Assembly: GCA_964392345.1 (NCBI GenBank)
Contig: CAYMPQ010000045.1
Location: 1-14,206, forward strand
Origin: JAUVXY01 sp964392345
GTDB taxonomy: Bacteria > Actinomycetota > Humimicrobiia > Humimicrobiales > Humimicrobiaceae
Direction: 5' to 3'
DNA: 14,206 nucleotides
Numbering within the stretch: the stretch's first letter is position 1; the number at the start of each line of letters is the position of its first letter. Of the stretch, positions 1-5,763 are shown piece by piece. The notes under the pieces were generated by a model, which was given only the letters and a program-made list of their open reading frames with translations, was not told the DNA's origin and made no database searches. Position numbers and translations under genes: made by a program.

Positions 1-49
1 TTAAATGGATTTCTATTTAATGAAATAAAAAGTTTTAATCTTCTTATTT

Positions 50-409
50 TTAAAGATAATCATTTAAAACTAAAATAGAGATGTCTTCTGCACTTATATT
101 TTTTAAGGAAATATCATTTGTAATGAAGCAACTGCTTTTATTTATAGATGCAGTAGCCAGTAGTATTGCATCTGGTGTTCGCAAATTATTATTAGCTCTT
201 ATTTTTGCAGCTCTTTTAGCTATATTATAATCAATATCTTGAATTTTTGTATTTGGAAGAGATTGTATAAAATCTTCAAAAAGTGAAATTTTTCTTATAT
301 CTTTCATTTTATATGGTTTTGCCAGTAATTCTGCAACTGTGAGAGTAGAAATATAACAGAATATTTTTGTAAAGCTACCAAATAATAATATTTGCTTGAT
401 ATTTTTCAT
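50..409 (-). pseudogene. N-terminally truncated VapC-type PIN-domain toxin (remnant)
   Basis: The 119-residue product matches the middle and C-terminal parts of a PIN-domain ribonuclease, the toxin of VapBC modules, which cleaves RNA using a cluster of acidic residues and Mg2+. Visible landmarks are ISTLTVAELL (residues 20-29, second acid E27), RTPDAILLATA (third acid D81) and FITNDISL (fourth acid D99). The usual opening block with the first catalytic Asp (DTN followed by a hydrophobic helix) is missing: the protein begins about 20-25 residues too late. A TAA stop lies directly upstream in frame, and no DTN-like codons occur in any upstream frame of the 61-bp gap. No Shine-Dalgarno sequence precedes the ATG, and no cognate VapB antitoxin is next to it. 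The C-terminus looks complete. Most likely this is a decayed, catalytically dead remnant. A translated but inactive PIN protein cannot be excluded. Confidence 0.7.
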
Positions 410-425
410 TTATTTATCTATAATT

Positions 426-454
426 TTGATAATTGGATAATTGTAAAATTGAAT
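426..454 (+). promoter_or_regulatory. Possible promoter of the toxin-antitoxin pair
   Basis: TTGATA (426-431) and TTGAAT (449-454) are spaced 17 bp apart, each matching the vegetative consensus at about four or five of six positions. The pair lies just upstream of the antitoxin ribosome binding site and spans the tandem 8-bp repeat. In DNA this AT-rich, such matches arise easily by chance, so the call is weak. Confidence 0.25.
428..443. repeat. Perfect tandem 8-bp repeat in the divergent gap
   Basis: GATAATTG occurs twice back to back with no spacer. It lies in the 61-bp gap between the leftward PIN remnant and the rightward antitoxin gene. It falls between a TTGATA (426-431) and a TTGAAT (449-454) that are 17 bp apart and could form a weak promoter for the toxin-antitoxin pair. 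Antitoxins of the AbrB/MazE type usually bind their own promoter, so an operator role is reasonable, but this is inferred from position only. Confidence 0.45.
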
Positions 455-457
455 TTT

Positions 458-462
458 AGGAG
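458..462 (+). promoter_or_regulatory. Ribosome binding site fixing the antitoxin start
   Basis: AGGAG ends 8 nt before the ATG at 471. This is ideal spacing and favours that ATG over the in-frame GTG at 462, which would overlap the site itself. Confidence 0.7.
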
Positions 463-470
463 TGTTTATA

Positions 471-740
471 ATGTTAGTAGAATTAAAGGACAGATCACAA
501 GTTACAGTTCCCAAAATATTTGTAGAAAAGCTTAAAATGAAAAGGCATGACTACTTTAAAGTTGAAGAAAAATCCGGCAAATTAATATTTTCACCCGTAG
601 CTGTCGTTCCTAAAGAGCAGGAATGGTATCTGTCTAAAGAATGGAAGAATATAAAAAAGGAAGTGGATGAAGATATAAAAGCTGGGAAAATTAATCAGGC
701 AGAAAATGTTGAGGATTTAATTAAGAAGTTAGAAAGCTAA
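471..740 (+). CDS. AbrB/MazE-family (SpoVT-AbrB fold) antitoxin
   Basis: This 89-residue protein has two parts. The N-terminal ~45 residues carry the swapped-hairpin DNA-binding motif of the SpoVT-AbrB/MazE family (VELKDRSQVTVPK, then a hydrophobic helix and a KVEEKSGKLIFSP strand). The C-terminal half is a charged, probably helical tail ending DIKAGKINQAENVEDLIKKL, typical of the segment that wraps and neutralises a partner toxin. It lies 3 nt upstream of a RelE-type toxin gene, so the two form one toxin-antitoxin operon. The expected roles are neutralising the toxin by direct binding and repressing its own promoter. An in-frame GTG at 462 would add three residues, but the AGGAG at 458-462 supports the ATG at 471. 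The family assignment is firm; the exact subfamily and partner binding are inferred. Confidence 0.85.
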   Translation: MLVELKDRSQVTVPKIFVEKLKMKRHDYFKVEEKSGKLIFSPVAVVPKEQEWYLSKEWKNIKKEVDEDIKAGKINQAENVEDLIKKLES

Positions 741-743
741 ATA

Positions 744-998
744 GTGAAATTTTATTTTTCAAATAGATTTAGAAGAGATTACAAAAAACTATCTCCTAAA
801 ATAAAAAAGATATTGCAGGCCAAGCTAAAATTAATGTCAGAAAATCCCAAACATCCTTCTCTTAGAGCGAAAAAAGTAAAAAGCGAAAAAGATATTTTTG
901 AGGCAAGCATAAACATGAATATTAGGGTAACATGGCAATATTCTGAAAATAAAATACTTTTAATTTGTATAAGACCTCATGATAAGGTTCTAAAATAG
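744..998 (+). CDS. RelE/ParE-superfamily toxin
   Basis: The 84-residue basic protein has the RelE/YafQ layout: an N-terminal strand (KFYFSNRFRRDYKKL), two helices rich in Lys, then the strand block IFEASINMNIRVTWQYSENKI and a final strand ILLICIRPHD. R61 and H79 occupy positions where RelE-type mRNA interferases keep functional basic residues. RelE-type members cleave mRNA in the ribosomal A site, whereas ParE-type members act on gyrase. The conserved R/H pattern favours the RNase role, but this is not proven. The start is a GTG 3 nt after the antitoxin stop, so translation is probably coupled. The length is normal for the family and no truncation is visible. About 180 bp without a gene separate it from polA. 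Confidence 0.82.
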   Translation: MKFYFSNRFRRDYKKLSPKIKKILQAKLKLMSENPKHPSLRAKKVKSEKDIFEASINMNIRVTWQYSENKILLICIRPHDKVLK

Positions 999-1179
999 AT
1001 CTTTCTTTCTAATTTTTTTAATATCAATCATTTCTGGTCAGAAAGTTATGTTTTTAAGTGTTTAGTGCCTGAATTGCAAAATTCTTATTTCAGATGATTT
1101 ATATAATTTTCTAAATTTGTTAAGATGCAAGCAATTAAAAAAAAGTTTTATATAAAAATGTTATTGAAGAAAAAATACA

Positions 1180-3990
1180 TTGGAAAATAAAAAAATTATA
1201 TTAGTTGATACAAATAATCTTGCTTATAGAGCTTTTTACGCACTTCCTGACACTATCGCTACATCATCCGGAACTATTACAAATGCAGTTTATGGTTTTA
1301 CAAGTATGCTTATGAAGTTAATAGAAGACCAGAGACCTGACTCCATTATATGTGCTTTTGACAGTAAAAGTCCTACATTCAGACATAAAATGTTTGAAGA
1401 ATATAAATCTCAAAGAAAGAAAATGCCGGCAGAACTTTCAAATCAAATTTCATTAATTAAAGAGGTTTTGGACGCTTTTAATATTGAATGTTTGGAAATG
1501 GATGGCTATGAGGCAGATGATATAATTGCCAGCATATCAAAATCTACCAGGGACAAATTTGGGGAAACTATTATAGTAACAGGTGATAAAGATATGCTGC
1601 AGCTGGTATCAGGCAGCACCAAAATTCTGTCAACAAAAAGAGGAATTACTGATACGGTTATTTATGATAAACAAAAAGTTATAGAAAAGTTTGGTGTAAG
1701 CCCGAACAGGATAAATGATCTTTTAGCACTTATGGGAGATAGCTCAGATAATATACCCGGAGTTCCCGGCATAGGTCCTAAAACTGCAGTGGAGTTAATA
1801 AGAAAATATGGAGGAGTGGAAGAAATTTACAATCATTTAAATGAGATAAAAAGCAATAGAGTAAAAAATTTGCTGATTGAGAATAAAGAAATTGCTAATT
1901 TAAGTAAGAAATTAACTCAGCTAAAATCAGAGCTAAATATAGATGTAGGCAATATACTAAATAAAAGTTTTAAAGATGTCAGCTGTGGCAAGATAGAGCA
2001 GCTATTTGACAGTCTTGAATTTAAAACTCTTAAAAGAAAGTTAAAAAAGATATATGTATATTTTAACCTTAATAAAGGCAAAAATGATCCTGAATTAATC
2101 TACAATAAGCCCGGGGTAAAGAAAATAAATTTAAAACCATTAACTGATGATTTAGCGTTTAAAGATTTATACAAGGATATTGATAAAAAAATTTATATAG
2201 CTTTTGCCAAGGAAAGCGGCCATCTGGATGATAGTAATTCTGTTTCAGGGATAGTGCTGTATCCTGCGAAAGACTATGCGTATTTTATAGGAAAAGACAG
2301 GCTTAGTGATTATAAAATAAGGGAAAAATTAAAAAAAGTACTTGAGAATAATAAAATCGCAAAGTCCGGGTATGATTTCAAGAATATATATAAATTTTTA
2401 AAAAGTTTTGGAATATGTCTAAATGGTGAATTTATAGATTACAAAATACTATATTTACTATTAAATCCATTAAAGGCCAATACCAGTGTTGATGAAATTA
2501 CGAAAGACTTACTTGGTGTAGATATAAAAGAGATGGAATATAGTGATGAGGATTTAAGAGGCAAATTTAGGAGCAGCCAAACAGAAAAAGATTTCAGACA
2601 GGCAGGAACAGAAAAAACAGGTCAGTTGAAGTTAGAAGTTGCCAGTGAGGATGAAGAGAGTAAAAGTAACATTTCAGAATATAATATAGGAAAATTTGAT
2701 CTGCTGCTGAAAAGCATTAGCCTCTACAGCAAACTGGAAAGCACGTTAATAAAAAAAGTAAAAGACGAGGAACTGTATCGGCTGTATTTAAATATAGAAG
2801 AACCATTAATAATGGTTTTAGCTGAAATGGAATATGTGGGAGTAAAACTTGATGATAAATATTTAAATGAATTAATTAAAGAATATGATTTAAATATAGA
2901 AAAACTCCAGAAAGAGATATTTAGTCTTGGCGGGCAAAAGTTTAACATCAATTCTCCAAAGCAATTATCGGATATTTTGTATAAAAAATTAGGACTTACT
3001 GCTGTAAAAAAAATCAAAACAGGTCTTTCTACTAATGCCAGCTCCCTTGCTTCCATATATGACACTCATCCAATTGTTGAAAAAATATTGGAATACAGAG
3101 AAAAGGTTAAATTAAAAAATACTTACATAGATGTGCTGCCAAAGCTAATAGACCCTAAAGACATGAGACTTCATACAACTTATAATCAATTGGGAACTTC
3201 TACCGGCAGAATTAGCAGCAGCGAGCCAAATTTACAGAACATCCCTATCAGGACCGAACTTGGAAGACAGATCAGGAAAGCTTTTATACCGGGAGAGGGA
3301 TACGGTCTTCTTATGGCAGCGGATTACTCTCAAATTGAACTAAGGGTTCTGGCGCATTTATCGGAAGATGAAAATCTGATTGATGGTTTTAACAGGGGTG
3401 AAGACGTACATACCCGCACTGCATCTGAAATTTTTGGCATTGATTGCAACAGTGTAGATGAAAATTTAAGAAGAAAAGCAAAAGCAATAAATTTTGGTAT
3501 TGTATATGGTATGACAGAATATGGCTTAAAAAATAGACTCTCAATATCGGAAGAAGAGGCTAAAAGTTATATAAAAATGTATTTTGAAAAATATCCAAAG
3601 GTAAGGGAGTATATAAATCATTTAATCAAGTCAGCTCGCAGAAACGGGTATACGACTACTATTTTTGGAAGAAAGCGTTATATAAATGAACTCGGAAGCA
3701 GCAACATGAGGGTAAGAAGCTTTGGGGAAAGACTGGCTGTGAATACGCCTATTCAGGGAAGCGCTGCAGATATAATGAAACTCTCAACAATAGTTCTTTA
3801 TGATAATTTAAAATCTAATAACCTGGATTGCAATATAATGCTGCAGGTACATGATGAATTAGTCCTTGAACTGAAGAACAAAGACTTAGATAGTGTTAGA
3901 AAAGTTGTTAAAAGCTCCATGGAAAACTGTGTAAAATTAAAAGTAAAATTAGAAGTTGACATCAAAACTGGCAGAAATTGGTGCATTTAG
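1180..3990 (+). CDS. polA: DNA polymerase I
   Basis: A 936-residue family A polymerase that fills gaps after excision repair and removes RNA primers on the lagging strand. The 5' nuclease domain (about 1-290) keeps its acidic motifs GYEADD (109-114), TGDKDM (134-139) and GDSSDNIPG (186-194), followed by a helix-hairpin-helix. The proofreading-type domain (about 330-450) is degenerate: the AFDTE motif reads AFAKE, with Ala343 in place of the first catalytic Asp, so 3'-5' exonuclease activity is not expected. The polymerase domain has motif A DYSQIELR (from D715), O-helix RRKAKAINFGIVYG (764-777, with F772 and Y776) and motif C VHDEL (D892). A polar stretch at about 456-500 looks like an insertion relative to Bacillus-type enzymes. 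The start is TTG 1180: the protein then opens MENKKIILVDTNNLAYRAFY as the family does, and an in-frame TGA lies at 1165. The ribosome site is weak (GAAGA, 1166-1170). Confidence 0.98.
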   Translation: MENKKIILVDTNNLAYRAFYALPDTIATSSGTITNAVYGFTSMLMKLIEDQRPDSIICAFDSKSPTFRHKMFEEYKSQRKKMPAELSNQISLIKEVLDAFNIECLEMDGYEADDIIASISKSTRDKFGETIIVTGDKDMLQLVSGSTKILSTKRGITDTVIYDKQKVIEKFGVSPNRINDLLALMGDSSDNIPGVPGIGPKTAVELIRKYGGVEEIYNHLNEIKSNRVKNLLIENKEIANLSKKLTQLKSELNIDVGNILNKSFKDVSCGKIEQLFDSLEFKTLKRKLKKIYVYFNLNKGKNDPELIYNKPGVKKINLKPLTDDLAFKDLYKDIDKKIYIAFAKESGHLDDSNSVSGIVLYPAKDYAYFIGKDRLSDYKIREKLKKVLENNKIAKSGYDFKNIYKFLKSFGICLNGEFIDYKILYLLLNPLKANTSVDEITKDLLGVDIKEMEYSDEDLRGKFRSSQTEKDFRQAGTEKTGQLKLEVASEDEESKSNISEYNIGKFDLLLKSISLYSKLESTLIKKVKDEELYRLYLNIEEPLIMVLAEMEYVGVKLDDKYLNELIKEYDLNIEKLQKEIFSLGGQKFNINSPKQLSDILYKKLGLTAVKKIKTGLSTNASSLASIYDTHPIVEKILEYREKVKLKNTYIDVLPKLIDPKDMRLHTTYNQLGTSTGRISSSEPNLQNIPIRTELGRQIRKAFIPGEGYGLLMAADYSQIELRVLAHLSEDENLIDGFNRGEDVHTRTASEIFGIDCNSVDENLRRKAKAINFGIVYGMTEYGLKNRLSISEEEAKSYIKMYFEKYPKVREYINHLIKSARRNGYTTTIFGRKRYINELGSSNMRVRSFGERLAVNTPIQGSAADIMKLSTIVLYDNLKSNNLDCNIMLQVHDELVLELKNKDLDSVRKVVKSSMENCVKLKVKLEVDIKTGRNWCI

Positions 3991-3992
3991 AG

Positions 3993-4019
3993 AAATTATT
4001 TTATAATATAAAATTATTT
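3993..4019 (+). terminator. AT-only dyad after polA, possible weak terminator
   Basis: ATTTTAT (3998-4004) and ATAAAAT (4008-4014) form a perfect 7-bp inverted repeat around a 3-nt loop. Four more pairs follow beyond one mismatch, ending in a short T run. It starts 3 nt after the polA stop codon. The stem is purely A-T, so it would be weak in RNA, and chance dyads are common in such DNA. Confidence 0.22.
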
Positions 4020-4028
4020 TCTAACATA

Positions 4029-4057
4029 TTGATTAAACTTTTATTGCATGGTATCCT
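4029..4057 (+). promoter_or_regulatory. Possible promoter of rpsA (extended -10)
   Basis: TTGATT (4029-4034) and TATCCT (4052-4057) are 17 bp apart, and TG at 4049-4050 makes the second an extended -10. Transcription would begin near 4064, giving a short leader that holds the mini-ORF and GGAGG site in front of rpsA. This is the best promoter candidate in the 105-bp polA-rpsA gap, but both hexamers are only partial matches. Confidence 0.35.
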
Positions 4058-4072
4058 TTCTTGACTAAATAA

Positions 4073-4099
4073 ATGGAGGTTGATTTTATAAAATTATGA
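4073..4099 (+). other. Eight-codon leader mini-ORF overlapping the rpsA start
   Basis: ATG GAG ... TGA would encode MEVDFIKL. Its stop codon overlaps the rpsA ATG as ATGA (4096-4099), the classic layout for termination-reinitiation coupling. The mini-ORF contains GGAGG (4075-4079), a strong Shine-Dalgarno core that lies 16 nt from the rpsA ATG, well beyond the usual 5-9 nt. No ribosome site precedes the mini-ORF itself. Translation is unproven; the overlap may be chance. Confidence 0.25.
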
Positions 4100-5427
4100 C
4101 AAAAGATATTTTTTACAGCATGGTTACGGAAGACAACTGTATGGTTGAAGACGAGAACGGAAAGATGGTTCCCAATTATGACCTGACTATAATTGATTTT
4201 GATGAAGGAGATATTTTAAGGGGCAGAGTGGTGAAGATTGATAAGGATGAAGTCCTGGTGGATGTAGGCTTTAAATCAGAAGGAGTCATACCAAGTAACG
4301 AACTTTCTATCAGAAACAATGCAAAACCTGAGAATACTCTAGAATTGGGTGCTGTTATAGAAATAATGGTGGTAACAAAGGAAGATCAGGAAGGCCGTTT
4401 GATTCTCTCAAGAAGGAGAGCAGAAATTGAGAAAAGCTTTGACATGGTAGAAAAAATATATGAGAGTGACGATACTATTGAGGGAGAGGTTATAGAATAC
4501 GTTCGCGGCGGACTTATTTTGGATATTGGTCTCAGAGGGTTTCTGCCGGCATCTTTAATAGATGTTAAAAAGGTAAAAGAGCTTTCAGAATACATAGGCG
4601 AAAAATGTGTTTGCAAAATCATAGAAGTGGATAGGAACAGAAATAACGTAGTTCTTTCAAGAAAGGCAATAATAGAAGATCAAAGAAAGAATCAAAGAAA
4701 AGAAATTTTAGAGAATATCGAAGTAGGCCAGATAAGAAAAGGAATCGTCACAAGTATTGCTGATTTTGGAGCATTTGTAGACGTAGATGGTGTGGATGGC
4801 CTGGTACATATTTCCGAACTTTCATGGGATCATGTCAAGCATCCGTCAGAGGTTGTAAAAGTAAATGATGAAGTAAGCGTGGAAATTCTTGCTGTTGATT
4901 ATGGGAAACAAAGATTGTCTTTAGGTTTAAAACAGACCCAAAAAGATCCATGGGTGGAAAAGATAAAGGAGTACTCTGTAAATGATATAATTCAGGGTAA
5001 AGTAACAAGAATAGTCAAATTTGGATTGTTTGTCCAAATTGAAGAAGGCATGGAAGGTTTGGTGCATATATCAGAACTAAGCACAGAGCAAATAAGAAGG
5101 CCGGGCGATGTTGCAAAAGTAGGGGATGAATTAGTAGTAAAGATAATTGATATTGACTACGATAAAAGGAGAATGGCTTTAAGCGCAAAGCAGGTCACCA
5201 GTCCTTCCAGCGAAGAAGAAAACAGGGAAAAGAAAGAAAAAATTAAAAGCAAGGAAAGCCCTGAAGCAGATACCGAAAAAAGTCCTGAGACAGACACAAC
5301 AGAGAAAGAACCTTCTGATTCAGACGTGGACTTAGAGAAGAAATTAGATGGTATAAGTCCTGATGAAAAGAAGAAAGCTATAAAGAATTTATTGGAAGAA
5401 ATGAAAAGCGAGGCTAATATAGAATAG
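4096..5427 (+). CDS. rpsA: Ribosomal protein S1, four S1 domains
   Basis: The 443-residue protein contains four S1 RNA-binding domains (about 37-106, 126-190, 210-280 and 297-365). It then has an acidic, Ser/Thr/Glu-rich linker (366-410) and a charged C-terminal helix. Family hallmarks are EGVIPSNELS, GGLILDIGLRGFLPASL, DFGAFVDVDGVDGLVHISELSW and GMEGLVHISELS. Domain 2, with its RGFLPASL, is typical of bacterial S1 rather than of single-domain RNA-binding proteins. S1 helps the small ribosomal subunit bind and unfold mRNA. Four domains and the position between polA and coaE match actinobacterial RpsA, while proteobacterial S1 has six domains. The ATG at 4096 is the first good start: an in-frame TGA lies at 4081-4083, and the only strong ribosome site (GGAGG, 4075-4079) is unusually far away. 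Domain calls are firm; true incorporation into ribosomes is inferred from the family. Confidence 0.95.
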   Translation: MTKDIFYSMVTEDNCMVEDENGKMVPNYDLTIIDFDEGDILRGRVVKIDKDEVLVDVGFKSEGVIPSNELSIRNNAKPENTLELGAVIEIMVVTKEDQEGRLILSRRRAEIEKSFDMVEKIYESDDTIEGEVIEYVRGGLILDIGLRGFLPASLIDVKKVKELSEYIGEKCVCKIIEVDRNRNNVVLSRKAIIEDQRKNQRKEILENIEVGQIRKGIVTSIADFGAFVDVDGVDGLVHISELSWDHVKHPSEVVKVNDEVSVEILAVDYGKQRLSLGLKQTQKDPWVEKIKEYSVNDIIQGKVTRIVKFGLFVQIEEGMEGLVHISELSTEQIRRPGDVAKVGDELVVKIIDIDYDKRRMALSAKQVTSPSSEEENREKKEKIKSKESPEADTEKSPETDTTEKEPSDSDVDLEKKLDGISPDEKKKAIKNLLEEMKSEANIE

Positions 5428-5428
5428 A

Positions 5429-5455
5429 GCGGCACCATATCCAAAGAAGTGCCGC
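5429..5455 (+). terminator. GC-rich hairpin directly after rpsA
   Basis: GCGGCAC (5429-5435) and GTGCCGC (5449-5455) form a perfect 7-bp stem with six G-C pairs around a 13-nt loop, beginning one base after the rpsA stop. In this AT-rich context it stands out strongly. No T run follows, so it is not a standard intrinsic terminator. It may protect the 3' end of the mRNA, assist factor-dependent termination, or terminate weakly. Confidence 0.45.
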
Positions 5456-5537
5456 ATATCAGTATTAGCCGAAATTAGTTATAATTCTGCAATAGTAGCT
5501 GCAACAAAAGTTCTGTTCTGCGGAAGCTATTAAAAAG

Positions 5538-5591
5538 TTGCCTGAAATTAAAACTCAGAAATTACCTGAAACCAAAAAACTGCCTAACCTG
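5538..5591 (+). repeat. Imperfect short repeat, in-frame LPE pattern
   Basis: TTGCCTGAAATTAAAA (5538-5553) recurs as TTACCTGAAACCAAAA (5562-5577), and CTGCCTAACCTG (5580-5591) is a degenerate third copy. The offsets of 24 and 18 bp keep reading frame, giving KLPEIK, KLPETK and KLPNL in an open stretch that ends at TAA 5658-5660. It may be a decayed coding remnant or chance. Confidence 0.4.
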
Positions 5592-5657
5592 CAGCCTGGT
5601 ATCTACCAATATTTTTCTCAATCACGCACTTTTTTACAAGTATATTTTTATTTTCTC

Positions 5658-5675
5658 TAATATTTTATAATATTA
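5658..5675. repeat. 7-bp inverted repeat containing TATAAT
   Basis: TAATATT (5658-5664) and AATATTA (5669-5675) flank the 4-nt loop TTAT. A perfect -10 hexamer, TATAAT (5666-5671), lies inside the structure. No acceptable -35 sits 16-18 bp upstream. It could be an operator on a promoter for coaE, or simply an AT-rich chance dyad. Confidence 0.3.
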
Positions 5676-5699
5676 AGGCAGATACTGAATTTCATAAAA

Positions 5700-5724
5700 A
5701 CTACTATTAGTTGTAGTATTTTTT
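5700..5724 (+). terminator. Small hairpin with T run upstream of coaE
   Basis: ACTAC (5700-5704) pairs with GTAGT (5713-5717) around an 8-nt loop, with an A run before it and a TATTTTTT-like run after it (5717-5724). The shape is that of a weak bidirectional intrinsic terminator or attenuator, 40 bp before coaE. The five-bp stem is marginal. Confidence 0.3.
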
Positions 5725-5763
5725 AAAAGTTTACATGTGTTAACATGGCTTAAATTATAAAAT

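Larger units (their letters stand above)
5428..5763. other. 336-bp spacer between rpsA and coaE without a convincing gene
   Basis: The spacer holds a GC-rich hairpin (5429-5455), a short imperfect repeat that reads as a Leu-Pro-Glu pattern (5538-5591), a 7-bp AT dyad containing TATAAT (5658-5675) and a small hairpin with a T run (5700-5724). Further on is the palindrome TGTTAACA (5738-5745). TTTACA (5730-5735) and TATAAA (5756-5761) could be promoter elements for the coaE operon, but their 20-bp spacing is too long for a standard promoter. An open stretch at 5499-5660 (53 codons) has only a TTG start with no ribosome site and no recognisable product. A promoter for the repair operon probably lies here, but none is clear. 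Confidence 0.6.

Noticed and set aside
1013..1019. T run after the RelE-type toxin gene, as a terminator
   Set aside because: No GC-containing stem precedes it; the nearest weak pairing (ACCT/AGGT, 975-988) lies inside the gene more than 20 nt away.
1102..1107. TATAAT in the toxin-polA gap as the polA promoter
   Set aside because: The only -35-like hexamer (TTGCAA, 1074-1079) is 22 bp away, too far; the rest of the 181-bp gap shows nothing convincing.
2724..3986. Leftward open frames inside polA
   Set aside because: They lie antisense to the conserved polymerase domain, have no ribosome sites and give low-complexity Ser/Phe/Leu-rich products.
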